Assembly (NCBI RefSeq): GCF_000190475.1 | Contig: NZ_AEWH01000058.1 | Coordinates: 1 to 46,690 of the forward strand | Reading direction: 5' to 3' | DNA: 46,690 bases | Source: Ornithinibacillus scapharcae TW25 | GTDB lineage: Bacteria > Bacillota > Bacilli > Bacillales > Amphibacillaceae | Shown: positions 28,024 through 35,606 of the stretch, in pieces | How the letters are laid out: the number at the start of each line of letters is the position of its first letter | Position numbering within the stretch: position 1 is the first letter of the stretch | Program-made: the position numbers and the translations under genes | Notes under the pieces: model-generated | Told to the model about the DNA's origin: nothing | Seen by the model: only the letters and a program-made list of their open reading frames with translations | Databases searched by the model: none

Positions 28024-28334
28024 TTGCCATTTTACTAGAAAAAGTTGATTATACACTTGGGCTTTAAGCTTCTTCCTATTCACCACACTCATGTCTTCAT
28101 CTAGCCAAGGCACCCTTCAGTGAACGAGGTTCTAAAGAATGTCACAGATACTTACTTCATTTGATATGAATTATAGTAATGCCAATGTGTTATTTGCAAT
28201 TACCTCTTCATATTTTTTTAGCTTCCTGAACAATGATTTCTAAATGATTTAAATATATCAGTTCATTTGACCACTCTAATGTAAAGTGTTGTTCATATGA
28301 TGTTGTGTATTGTATGAGAAAGGAGGAGTCATCC
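28024..28334. other. Gap before the small-gene cluster
   Basis: There is no coding frame with a ribosome site before 28335. A CATA-containing stretch (TTCATATGATG near 28291) could be part of a sporulation-sigma -10, but I could not place a matching -35, so no promoter is called. Confidence 0.3.
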
Positions 28335-28559
28335 ATGAGCTTAATTAACATTGAAGAGTTAATCGCATTCTTAGAGTCTCAATTACAACAGCAACAGCAA
28401 AAGCAACAACAAGAAAACAAACAAGAAAACGAACAAGAAAACAAGCAGGAACAAGAAAACGAACAAGATCAAGAAAATGAACAAAAGTTTTATATTGAAG
28501 TAAAAAATGGTAATTCTTATGTTGTGAAAAGTGGTAATTCCACTTTAGAAGAAGATTAA
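28335..28559 (+). CDS. Small Gln/Glu-rich protein with NGN..SGN motif
   Basis: I do not recognise this 74-residue protein. It has a short helix MSLINIEELIAFLESQL, a low-complexity Gln/Asn/Glu region (about 17-52) coded by near-tandem CAAGAAAACGAA units, then FYIEVKNGNSYVVKSGNS. The last part matches the motif N-G-N-[SA]-x-[VI]-x-x-S-G-[NR] seen in the next two genes. The ATG follows a very strong AAAGGAGGAG. The composition and neighbourhood (ger operon nearby) suggest a spore surface or coat-associated protein, an inference only. Confidence 0.7.
   Translation: MSLINIEELIAFLESQLQQQQQKQQQENKQENEQENKQEQENEQDQENEQKFYIEVKNGNSYVVKSGNSTLEED
28387..28485 (+). repeat. Near-tandem CAA/GAAAAC repeat
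   Basis: Imperfect 12-base units of the type CAAGAAAACRAA follow a CAA/CAG run and encode alternating Gln-Glu-Asn-(Lys/Glu) residues. Such repeats can change in number between strains by slippage. Confidence 0.7.
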
Positions 28560-28586
28560 TCGCCTTTTGATTAGAGTAGTCTCCAC

Positions 28587-28624
28587 AAAAAACCTGAGGA
28601 ACTTCCCTGTTCTTTAGGTTTTTT
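28587..28624 (+). terminator. Terminator after the 28335 gene
   Basis: AAAAAACCT (28587-28595) pairs perfectly with AGGTTTTTT (28616-28624), with partial GAGGAA/TTCTTT pairing inside. It isolates the first small gene from the second, so the three genes are probably transcribed separately. Confidence 0.8.
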
Positions 28625-28692
28625 AATACTCTTATAGTAGCCTATACAATGCCAATTTGGTTTCATACAAATATAAAGAGAGGTGATGCTCA

Positions 28693-29010
28693 GTGGAAGA
28701 AAGCCAAGAAAAATTAATAAAAGAAATAGTTGAAAATCATGTTCAAAAATATCTTGAACAAATAGAAAATAAATTCACTGCCGAACTAATAAATGAAAAT
28801 GGTAATGCAAGTGTCAAACAAAGTGGAAATGGTATTGTTTATATTGATAATACTGGTATTGCTTATGCGATGCTCTTATTCTACCAGCACTTTATTAGAA
28901 AAAATGATGAAGTTGATATCGACTCTTTATTTGATAGATTAGATGACTTATTAGATGAAAATCGCAAATCTTTTAGTGATTTGATTAAATCATTACGTGA
29001 CGACGCTTAA
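28693..29010 (+). CDS. Small acidic protein with NGN..SGN motif
   Basis: This is a 105-residue protein with no recognised family. A helical N-terminus (EESQEKLIKEIVENHVQKYLEQIENKF) leads into NENGNASVKQSGNGIVYIDNTG (about 34-55), which carries the motif shared with the genes on both sides. A short hydrophobic helix AYAMLLFYQHF and a charged helical C-terminus (DSLFDRLDDLLDENRKSFSDLIKSL) follow. The start is GTG 28693 after AGAGAGGTG. A structural spore-layer protein is possible, from motif and neighbourhood only. Confidence 0.7.
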   Translation: MEESQEKLIKEIVENHVQKYLEQIENKFTAELINENGNASVKQSGNGIVYIDNTGIAYAMLLFYQHFIRKNDEVDIDSLFDRLDDLLDENRKSFSDLIKSLRDDA

Positions 29011-29060
29011 TAGATTTACTGTCTTTACTAGAGCAAAATAATCGGAGAGGGTGAGGGGGG

Positions 29061-29696
29061 ATGAGTGGAAATAAGAGCTTTTTTACTTTGATACATGATT
29101 CATTAATGCCTGGAAACATCTATGTTCTGTTCTTAAGAAATGGGAAGAATATTATTTTGAGAATAAATAAAGTCAATAGTCTCAGTGGCTCTATACAGGG
29201 ATATGATCATCGTGGTAGGTTAACAGCCTTAAATATCAAGAGTATAAGTGGCTTTGGAGAATTATCATCTTTCCCTAATGTAGTTTCCTCAAAGTATCAA
29301 ACTCGAAATAAGCAGCATGAATATGCAAGTGGTGAAGAAAAAAATAGTTTTGCAAAAAAAGTATTAGCCAGAGAGGGAAATATTGAACCAAGAACAAATT
29401 CAAATTATCAGGGGAAGGGAAATAGCTGGGAAGTTGAAACACAACAACAGGAAAAAGCACAGACCTATTCGCAAACAAATGATATAACAGTAAACGTAGA
29501 TCCTAAAGAAACATTAGAGAATCCCCTTGCGAATGTTGGTGAATCTAACGAAGAGTCAGTGAATTATCGAGAATATAAAGCAATTACGCAGATAAATAGT
29601 AAAAGATTGGTTTCACTAAGTGCGCTTAGTATTAATGGTAATTCAGTGATAGAAGAAAGTGGTAGGGCAATCGTTGGTAACATTATATCGAACTAA
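29061..29696 (+). CDS. Coat-like protein with NGN..SGR motif
   Basis: This is a 211-residue protein. The first 70 residues (LMPGNIYVLFLRNGKNIILRINKVNSLSGSIQGYDHRGRLTALNIKSISGFGEL) look like an Sm-like small beta-barrel such as the repeats of spore coat protein CotB, weak but suggestive. A polar, probably unfolded middle (about 75-165) follows, then INGNSVIEESGRAIVGN at the C-terminus, with the motif shared by the two genes upstream. The ATG follows GGTGAGGGGGG. A terminator lies at 29804. Confidence 0.65.
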   Translation: MSGNKSFFTLIHDSLMPGNIYVLFLRNGKNIILRINKVNSLSGSIQGYDHRGRLTALNIKSISGFGELSSFPNVVSSKYQTRNKQHEYASGEEKNSFAKKVLAREGNIEPRTNSNYQGKGNSWEVETQQQEKAQTYSQTNDITVNVDPKETLENPLANVGESNEESVNYREYKAITQINSKRLVSLSALSINGNSVIEESGRAIVGNIISN

Positions 29697-29803
29697 TTAT
29701 TTTGGAGCAGTAGCTCAAGTTGAATCTTATTGGATGGAATTTGATTAGATTTTATTTGTAAAATAGATAGGTATTGATTTTAAGCGTATCGGTATTAGTA
29801 GGT

Positions 29804-29849
29804 AAAGAGGCTTCAATCTGTTCGATAACACTTTGGAGACCTCTTTTTA
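29804..29849 (+). terminator. Terminator downstream of the 29061 gene
   Basis: AAAGAGG (29804-29810) pairs with CCTCTTT (29840-29846) and runs into T5. The loop is long (29 bases) with weak inner pairing. It lies 108 bases after the stop and before the lysine riboswitch promoter. Confidence 0.6.
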
Positions 29850-29912
29850 TTGATGTATATTTTATTAATGACAATTATTTTATCTAGTTACTAAAAAGTT
29901 AATCCATTTCAG

Positions 29913-29941
29913 TTTACAATCTTAAGAAACTTTCGTATACT
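29913..29941 (+). promoter_or_regulatory. Sigma-A promoter of the L-box transcript
   Basis: TTTACA (29913-29918), 17 bases, TATACT (29936-29941). The transcript would start near 29948, about 20 bases before the riboswitch core. Confidence 0.7.
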
Positions 29942-29968
29942 TACATACAACATGAATTGAATACTTAA

Positions 29969-30150
29969 TGGATGAGGAGCAAAGGTCATCAGTAACTTAC
30001 TATGTAAAGCTGCAACTAGTAGTAAGTGAAAGGGGGCTTTGCCGAAATGGAATTCTGTTTGCAGATAGGATTTCGTTGGATTGTATATTAAGAGTATGCA
30101 GTCTGTCATTATTCTCGTAATAATGGAGTGCTTCCACTTGTATATAGGAC
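29969..30150 (+). promoter_or_regulatory. Lysine riboswitch (L-box)
   Basis: The core landmarks appear in order: GATGAGGAGCAAAGGTCATCAGTA at the 5' end (the AGAGGNGC...AGTA region), GAAAGGGGGCTTTGCCGAAATG near 30027 (the conserved AAAGGGG..GCCGAA segment), and CTGTCATTATTCTCGTAATAATGGAG near 30100-30127 (hairpin bounded by CTGTCA and TGGAG). An aspartokinase lies directly downstream and a terminator follows at 30160. Lysine binding would favour the terminator and turn the gene off. Confidence 0.88.
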
Positions 30151-30159
30151 AGATCATAA

Positions 30160-30188
30160 ACAAGTCGGAATCCCCGGCTTGTTTTTTT
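30160..30188 (+). terminator. Riboswitch expression-platform terminator
   Basis: ACAAGTCGG pairs with CCGGCTTGT (one T-G pair) around loop AATCCC and runs into seven T. It lies between the L-box and the aspartokinase, so it is the likely regulated terminator. Confidence 0.85.
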
Positions 30189-30271
30189 GTTATATTGGGA
30201 CGATTTTTCTCTAAACAAATTCTGACCATTTCTAGGAAGTGACAGCACCATCCGTGGAAAGAAGGAAGCTT

Positions 30272-31474
30272 ATGAATAGAAAGGTACTTAAATTCGGTGG
30301 AACGAGTGTTAGTAGTTTGGAAAAGATTAAAGATATTGCTAGATACTTGAAGGATCGTGTGGAGCAAGGGGAGGAGCTAGTCGTAGTCGTTAGTGCAATG
30401 GGTAAGACGACGGATGAGCTATTAGCGCAGGTAAGCTCGATTACTTCATCACCAAATGAACAGGATTTGGCAGTTTTACTTACTACAGGCGAGCAGCAGA
30501 CCATTTCCTATCTATCTATCATACTCAATGACCTAGGGGTAAAGTCGAAGCCACTTACAGGCTACCAAGCTGGCATTGAGACGGTTGGCCATCATTTAAA
30601 GAGTAAAATTTCTAAGATTAATGCAAAGCTCTTTGATGAACTATTTGGTACATATAATGTGCTAATCGTTGCGGGCTTTCAAGGGTTTAATACGGATAAT
30701 GAAATCACCACTCTCGGACGTGGCGGTTCTGACACGACAGCAGTAGCACTTGCGGCAGCACAGCAATGTCCATGTGAGATTTATACCGATGTAGCGGGAG
30801 TATATAGTACAGATCCGCGAATTTATGCTAGTGCGAAGCGGCTTAAAGTAGTTTCGTATGAGGAAATGATGGAAATGAGTGCGCTAGGTTCAGGGGTACT
30901 CGTTTCACGAAGCGTAGAAATTGCAAAAAACTACAACATTCCAATTTATTTAGGAAAAACACTATCAGAAGAGAAGGGAACATGGGTAATGTCAACAATG
31001 GAAATGCTAGAGAAAAAAGCCATTACTGGTGTGGCACTTGATAGGGATATGATTCATGTAACTTTGAACTATCCGGAGAATAATATACAGCTACTGGATG
31101 AGTTATTTATTAACTTAGAACAAGAGGAAGTCAATGTAGATATGATTTCTCAAATAGCGAATAATGAAGGATTACAGCTATCATTCACGATGAAAGACAC
31201 TGAGGAACATCAAATTCAAAAGATTTTTTCCCGATTAAAAGAGAATTATCCGGGTCTATATTTCAAGATTGAAAATCGATTTGTGAAGGTATCCGTTATT
31301 GGTTCGGGGATGCGTGATATGACTGGTGTTGCTTCTAAGGTATTCCGAACTTTAATTGAATCAGACATTCCATTTTATCAAGTTACGACATCGGAAATTA
31401 GCATCTCGTATGTCGTGGATGCGTTTAACGGGGAAAGAGCCGTTCAGCTGTTGTGTGAGCGGTTTGAATTATAA
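30272..31474 (+). CDS. lysC: Aspartate kinase, lysine-riboswitch controlled
   Basis: It phosphorylates aspartate to beta-aspartyl phosphate, the first step to diaminopimelate, lysine, methionine and threonine. The amino-acid-kinase domain shows KFGGTSVSS (residues 5-13), VVSAMGKTTDELL, TTGEQQTIS, TTLGRGGSDTTAVALAAA and CEIYTDVAGVYSTDPR. Two ACT domains follow (about 265-400), typical of the alpha/beta monofunctional class. I start at ATG 30272 (MNRKVLKFGGTS) after AGAAGGAAGC; earlier codons lie in leader RNA. The product is 400 residues. The L-box implies lysine control. Symbol lysC is by regulation and similarity; dapG is the alternative paralogue. Confidence 0.88.
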   Translation: MNRKVLKFGGTSVSSLEKIKDIARYLKDRVEQGEELVVVVSAMGKTTDELLAQVSSITSSPNEQDLAVLLTTGEQQTISYLSIILNDLGVKSKPLTGYQAGIETVGHHLKSKISKINAKLFDELFGTYNVLIVAGFQGFNTDNEITTLGRGGSDTTAVALAAAQQCPCEIYTDVAGVYSTDPRIYASAKRLKVVSYEEMMEMSALGSGVLVSRSVEIAKNYNIPIYLGKTLSEEKGTWVMSTMEMLEKKAITGVALDRDMIHVTLNYPENNIQLLDELFINLEQEEVNVDMISQIANNEGLQLSFTMKDTEEHQIQKIFSRLKENYPGLYFKIENRFVKVSVIGSGMRDMTGVASKVFRTLIESDIPFYQVTTSEISISYVVDAFNGERAVQLLCERFEL

Positions 31475-31486
31475 TAAATTTTTATG

Positions 31487-31532
31487 GGAAAATGCTTCTC
31501 ACAAGTTTGATTGCTTGTAAGAAGCATTTTCC
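31487..31532 (+). terminator. Terminator hairpin, dispersed repeat copy D
   Basis: GGAAAATGCTTCT (31487-31499) pairs perfectly with AGAAGCATTTTCC (31520-31532), continuing inside with ACAAG/CTTGT. The core TTCTCACAAGT..CTTGTAAGAA matches the dispersed hairpin. The following T tract is weak. Confidence 0.65.
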
Positions 31533-31664
31533 TTTTCACTTGTTTCCGAAGAATATGGCGATTATTTTATCGACATCCCCATTATTCTTGTTGACCAGAA
31601 TAGTATTGACTTGGGTGGTTATTATAAAAATAAACTATTACATATTCAGAGGAAGTTAATATCA

Positions 31665-32726
31665 ATGAAGTTTTCAAGAGTCCAAATTTTCTTTTTGTTA
31701 ATTATGTTTATAGGAATTTCTAATCATGTCATTTTACTTCCTCATTTATTGCAAGTTGCCCATAGAGATGCATGGCTATCCGCCTTGATCGGTTACTTTG
31801 TATTGATTCTTTGGTCTTTCCTATTAGTAATTATTATGAAAAGGTCGAAGAATCAAAAGTATTCTATTTGGCTTAAAAATCGAATAGGGGGACCAGCAAC
31901 TTCTATTCTATTAGTGTTATTGTCCATCTATATTTCCATCATAGCTTTAATAACATTTAATGATTTCGTAAATACCGTTCAGATATATTTTCTACAGGAT
32001 ACTTCAATTTGGGTAATAGGATTCGTATTTCTAATCGTATGTATTTGGTCTGCTGGTGCCAATTTGAAGACAATTGTTTATTCAGCCCTCTTACTCGTTC
32101 CTTTCGTTCTTATATTAGGCGACTTTGTAGCGATTGCTACATTTGATGAAAAGAATTATAGTTTTATATTTCCGGCATTATTGGAAGGGTCTGAACCACT
32201 GATTAGAGGTGTATTTATCTTTTTAGGTGCTGGTGCTGATATTATTTTAGTGTTATTAATTCAAGACCGTATTCAAAAACCACTATCCTATCTGAGCATG
32301 TTTCTCCTCACTAGCACACTAGCAATATTAGTTATCGGCCCAACCATGGGATCGATTGCCTCTTTTGGGGCAGAAGTAGCATCACAGATGCGCTTTCCAG
32401 CTTTTGAACAGTGGCGTCTGGTAACAATAGGTCAGCATGTTTCGCATTTGGATTTCTTAGCGGTATTTCAAATGATATCTGGAACATTTATAAGATTAAC
32501 ACTTTGCATATTTCTTTTATGGGACATGTGGTTCAAACCAAATAAAAAAGTAAAGTGGACTATTGTTACTGCAATTACTTTAGTTCTTATTTTGATGATA
32601 CTACCGCAAAACAGCGATATATGGTTGCAAAATTTTATTCAAAAATACTTCTACTATGCTTCAGCTATATTTGGTGTAGCTTTTACAATGTTTATGCTTA
32701 TAGTAACAAAATTAAAGGAACGTTAA
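31665..32726 (+). CDS. Spore germination permease (GerAB family)
   Basis: This is the B subunit of a nutrient germinant receptor, an APC-superfamily-like inner spore membrane protein with about ten helices over 353 residues. It opens MKFSRVQIFFLLIMFIGISNHVILLPHLL, the family-typical first helix, and has the long W/F-rich loops of GerAB proteins. I start at ATG 31665 after GAGGAAG; upstream codons lack a site. It is first in the operon, with the A and C subunits downstream at 16 and 1 bases, an order different from gerA A-B-C. The germinant is not deducible. Confidence 0.87.
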   Translation: MKFSRVQIFFLLIMFIGISNHVILLPHLLQVAHRDAWLSALIGYFVLILWSFLLVIIMKRSKNQKYSIWLKNRIGGPATSILLVLLSIYISIIALITFNDFVNTVQIYFLQDTSIWVIGFVFLIVCIWSAGANLKTIVYSALLLVPFVLILGDFVAIATFDEKNYSFIFPALLEGSEPLIRGVFIFLGAGADIILVLLIQDRIQKPLSYLSMFLLTSTLAILVIGPTMGSIASFGAEVASQMRFPAFEQWRLVTIGQHVSHLDFLAVFQMISGTFIRLTLCIFLLWDMWFKPNKKVKWTIVTAITLVLILMILPQNSDIWLQNFIQKYFYYASAIFGVAFTMFMLIVTKLKER

Positions 32727-32742
32727 ACAAGGTGGTGAGGTA

Positions 32743-34179
32743 ATGCCAACTGAGGATGTAATGTACTTGGACAAATTATTGCATAAAGGATCCCTAACGA
32801 TTGAGGAACTAAAGAACTATTTAGCGAATTATGCTGATATAGTAATTTATCCAAATACACCATCGAATCAATCCATTAGCTTCTATCTGAGAGGCATGAC
32901 AGATAACATACAAATTAATGATTATTACCGAACCATTATGACAAAATTGAAAAGTAAAGATGGGGATAGAAATAGTCTGGATTTGCCACCTTTGTATAGG
33001 ATTGGGAAGTTTGAGGATGTAATGTCTCGGGTGTTTTCGGGCTATTTGATTTTTTATAAGGAAGGGGATCATCAATTATATGCACTTAATGCAGCAAAAG
33101 TTCCCCAAAGAACACCTGAGGAATCCTCTACTGAAATTGCTATTAAAGGACCAAAAGATGGATTTACGGAAGAGCTAGACACGAATGTTTCGTTAATTCG
33201 AAAACGATTAAATACAGAATACCTATACAATGAAACATTTCAAATAGGATCACTTAGTAATACATCCGTTTCATTACTTTACCTGCATCATAAAGCAAGT
33301 TTATCAACGATAGAAGAGGCAAGACAACGCTTACAGTCTTTACAAGTAGAAAGTGTTATCAGTAGTGGACAATTAGAGCAATGGATATCTGATAAAAAAA
33401 TGTCATTATTTCCATTATATGATTCCAGTGGAAGGGTGGATTTTGCAGTAGAATGTCTCTTAAAAGGTAGATTTATTATAGTGGTTAATGGTTCGCCGAC
33501 AGTTCTGATAGGGCCTGTCAATATATTTAGCCTTTTGAAGTCTCCTGAAGATATCCATTATCCTTATTATCTTGTAGCATTTCAACGTGTGTTTCGGTTG
33601 TTTAGCTTATTGATTGCTATCTTTTTACCGGGGTTTTGGATCTCGATAGCATCTGTTAATATCGATCTAATTCCATTCAATCTCTTGGCAACAGTTGTAG
33701 AAGCAAGACGTGGAATGCCTCTTCCTTTTTTTCTGGAGTTTTTGTTTCTACTAGCATTATTTGAAATATTACGTGAAGCAGGTATTCGAATGCCTAAGCC
33801 AGTAGGACAAACCATTGCTGTTGTTGGTGGATTAATCATTGGGGATGCATTAATTAGAGCAGGTTTAGCTTCTGCGACTTTAATAGTAGTAATTGCTCTT
33901 TCAACAGTAGCTACCTATACATTAGTTAATCAATCCATTATTGGAACAGTTACGATTATACGTCTATATATGGTAATCATTTCGGGATTATTAGGTATAT
34001 ATGGTTTCCTATTAGGGGTAGTAACTATTGTTGTTTACCTATCGAGACTAGAATCCTATTCCCTATCCTACGTAGAACCGGTTGTATCGTTTAAATTTAA
34101 TAAGATACTCTCTATTTTCTTAATCAGCCCTATTAAAGTTGGACGTCAAACAGGAAAGCAAAAAAAGGGAGAAAAGTGA
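32743..34179 (+). CDS. Spore germination protein (GerA/GerAA family)
   Basis: This is the A subunit of the germinant receptor (478 residues). The soluble N-terminal region contains IKGPKDGFTEELDTNVSLIRKRL (about 126-148), the family hallmark around the conserved GP.(D/E)GF and N..LIR.R motif, and FPLYDSSGRVDFAVECLLKGRFIIVVNGSPTVLIGPV. About five C-terminal membrane helices (near 282-440) follow. In gerA receptors this subunit contributes to an oligomeric channel. GGTGGTGAGG precedes the ATG. It lies in the middle of the operon. Confidence 0.92.
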   Translation: MPTEDVMYLDKLLHKGSLTIEELKNYLANYADIVIYPNTPSNQSISFYLRGMTDNIQINDYYRTIMTKLKSKDGDRNSLDLPPLYRIGKFEDVMSRVFSGYLIFYKEGDHQLYALNAAKVPQRTPEESSTEIAIKGPKDGFTEELDTNVSLIRKRLNTEYLYNETFQIGSLSNTSVSLLYLHHKASLSTIEEARQRLQSLQVESVISSGQLEQWISDKKMSLFPLYDSSGRVDFAVECLLKGRFIIVVNGSPTVLIGPVNIFSLLKSPEDIHYPYYLVAFQRVFRLFSLLIAIFLPGFWISIASVNIDLIPFNLLATVVEARRGMPLPFFLEFLFLLALFEILREAGIRMPKPVGQTIAVVGGLIIGDALIRAGLASATLIVVIALSTVATYTLVNQSIIGTVTIIRLYMVIISGLLGIYGFLLGVVTIVVYLSRLESYSLSYVEPVVSFKFNKILSIFLISPIKVGRQTGKQKKGEK

Positions 34180-34180
34180 A

Positions 34181-35329
34181 ATGATGAGACGTATTCTACC
34201 TCTTTCTATATTTGTATGGACCGTATTACTGACAACAGGTTGTAATGATATTAAAGAGATCCAAGAAAAGAATTATGCAACAGCAATCGGAATTGATTAC
34301 CAAGACAATCAATATGTGACTTATGTCCAGCTAGTTAGTCTCACTAGTCTGTCGAATGTGGAAGGTGCTACAACTGAAATGCCTGATATTTGGGTATCCC
34401 AATCTACAGGAAACACCTTAAATGATGCCTTGTACGCTTTGTACAATACTGCACAAGAAAGAATTATTTGGTCCCATGTTTCTAGTATTATACTGACGGA
34501 ATCTGCAATAGAAAATGGATTCAAAGGAATCTTTGATGGAATCATTCGTTATAATGAATTTCGCTTAACACCTTGGGTATTTGGTACGAAGGGAGAAATG
34601 AAGGAAATCCTATCTACACAAGGATTTTATAATAAAGGTGCATTAGAAACAATTCTTCATAATCCGAAAAATATCTATAAACAATATTCCCTAGTTAGAC
34701 CGATAGCATTACATCGGTTAGCAAGAGAAGCTTTCGAACCGGCATTTACAACATATTTACCATCAATTGCTGTTAATGAGGAACAATGGGTAAAAAATGA
34801 AGAAAACGATCCCAAGCTCATGTATGATGGTGCATTTTTTATGGAAGGTGAAGCATATAAAGGATTTTTTCCTTTAGAGGAGTTAAAGGGAGCTCAGTGG
34901 ATCACTGCTGATACAGAACGGACTTCACTTACGATTCAAAGTGATGAACTTGGGGGACATATCTTTATTGTTATTGAAGATTTAAAAACAAAACTGAAAG
35001 CAAATGTTAATGGAGGGTTGCCTGACTTTGAATTAAGTGTCGATATTAAAGGATATGTTTCCAACCAAAATGACAAAGAACCTCTGCCAATTGATACATT
35101 AACTGATGAGATTAAAGAAACGATAAAAAAAGAGATATATGATCTTTATCGCTTAAGTGTGGAACGACAAACAGATATGTTTAATTTTGAACATGAGCTT
35201 TTTCGACAACATACTAATTATTGGAAAGATAATGTGAAGGAAAACGACCTAAACATTCCAGCGGATATATTAAAGAAAGTAAATATAAAGGTAGGGTTAA
35301 GGCATGCTGGAGCGGGTAAGAGTAATTAA
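34181..35329 (+). CDS. Spore germination lipoprotein (GerAC family)
   Basis: This is the C subunit, a lipoprotein of the spore inner membrane. The signal peptide ends at lipobox LTTGC (Cys at about residue 21 from ATG 34181). NYATAIGIDYQDNQYVTYVQLV, the middle domain and C-terminal helices are typical Ger(x)C. I use ATG 34181, one base after the previous stop and about ten bases after AAAGGGAG; a second ATG follows at 34184. The product is 382 residues. The operon ends here; a repeat-type hairpin lies at 35459. Confidence 0.9.
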   Translation: MMRRILPLSIFVWTVLLTTGCNDIKEIQEKNYATAIGIDYQDNQYVTYVQLVSLTSLSNVEGATTEMPDIWVSQSTGNTLNDALYALYNTAQERIIWSHVSSIILTESAIENGFKGIFDGIIRYNEFRLTPWVFGTKGEMKEILSTQGFYNKGALETILHNPKNIYKQYSLVRPIALHRLAREAFEPAFTTYLPSIAVNEEQWVKNEENDPKLMYDGAFFMEGEAYKGFFPLEELKGAQWITADTERTSLTIQSDELGGHIFIVIEDLKTKLKANVNGGLPDFELSVDIKGYVSNQNDKEPLPIDTLTDEIKETIKKEIYDLYRLSVERQTDMFNFEHELFRQHTNYWKDNVKENDLNIPADILKKVNIKVGLRHAGAGKSN

Positions 35330-35458
35330 AAGATGGCTCTTTAATGGGACTGTAGTATATAGTATCTAGTTAAAATAAATTATTTTATGGGTTACTTGGG
35401 AAGATTACACTGTTTAGTTGGAGTTGTGTAAAGGGTTTGAATGATACAGTAGTGAAAT

Positions 35459-35495
35459 ACGCTTCTCGTGATTGGAACTCTGAGAGGCTTTTTCA
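35459..35495 (+). terminator. Weak terminator hairpin, possible repeat copy E
   Basis: GCTTCTCG and CTGAGAGGC pair imperfectly around GTGATTGGAA and run into T5. The core resembles the other TTCTCAC..GTGAGAGGC hairpins of this window but is degenerate. It lies 130 bases after the ger operon; the space between shows nothing else. Confidence 0.45.
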
Positions 35496-35549
35496 AATTG
35501 ATAAACAGTAGTCTATAACTTTCATCCTTTCTTAAAATTTGTAGAGATT

Positions 35550-35578
35550 TTGTAGAGAACGGAACTATAAGATATTAT
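35550..35578 (+). promoter_or_regulatory. Candidate promoter of the surface protein gene
   Basis: TTGTAG (35550-35555), 17 bases, TATTAT (35573-35578), 29 bases before the start. The -35 lies in the second of two near-identical TTTGTAGAGA direct repeats (first at about 35539-35547), which could be a regulator site. Confidence 0.5.
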
Positions 35579-35606
35579 TCGTATCTTTAAGAAAGGAGAA
35601 TGTAGA

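Noticed and set aside
28261-28330. Sigma-K promoter before the small-gene cluster
   Set aside because: A CATAT sequence is present but no -35 element lies at the required spacing.
28384-28485. CRISPR array
   Set aside because: The repeats are short, imperfect, lack unique spacers and are in frame within a coding gene.
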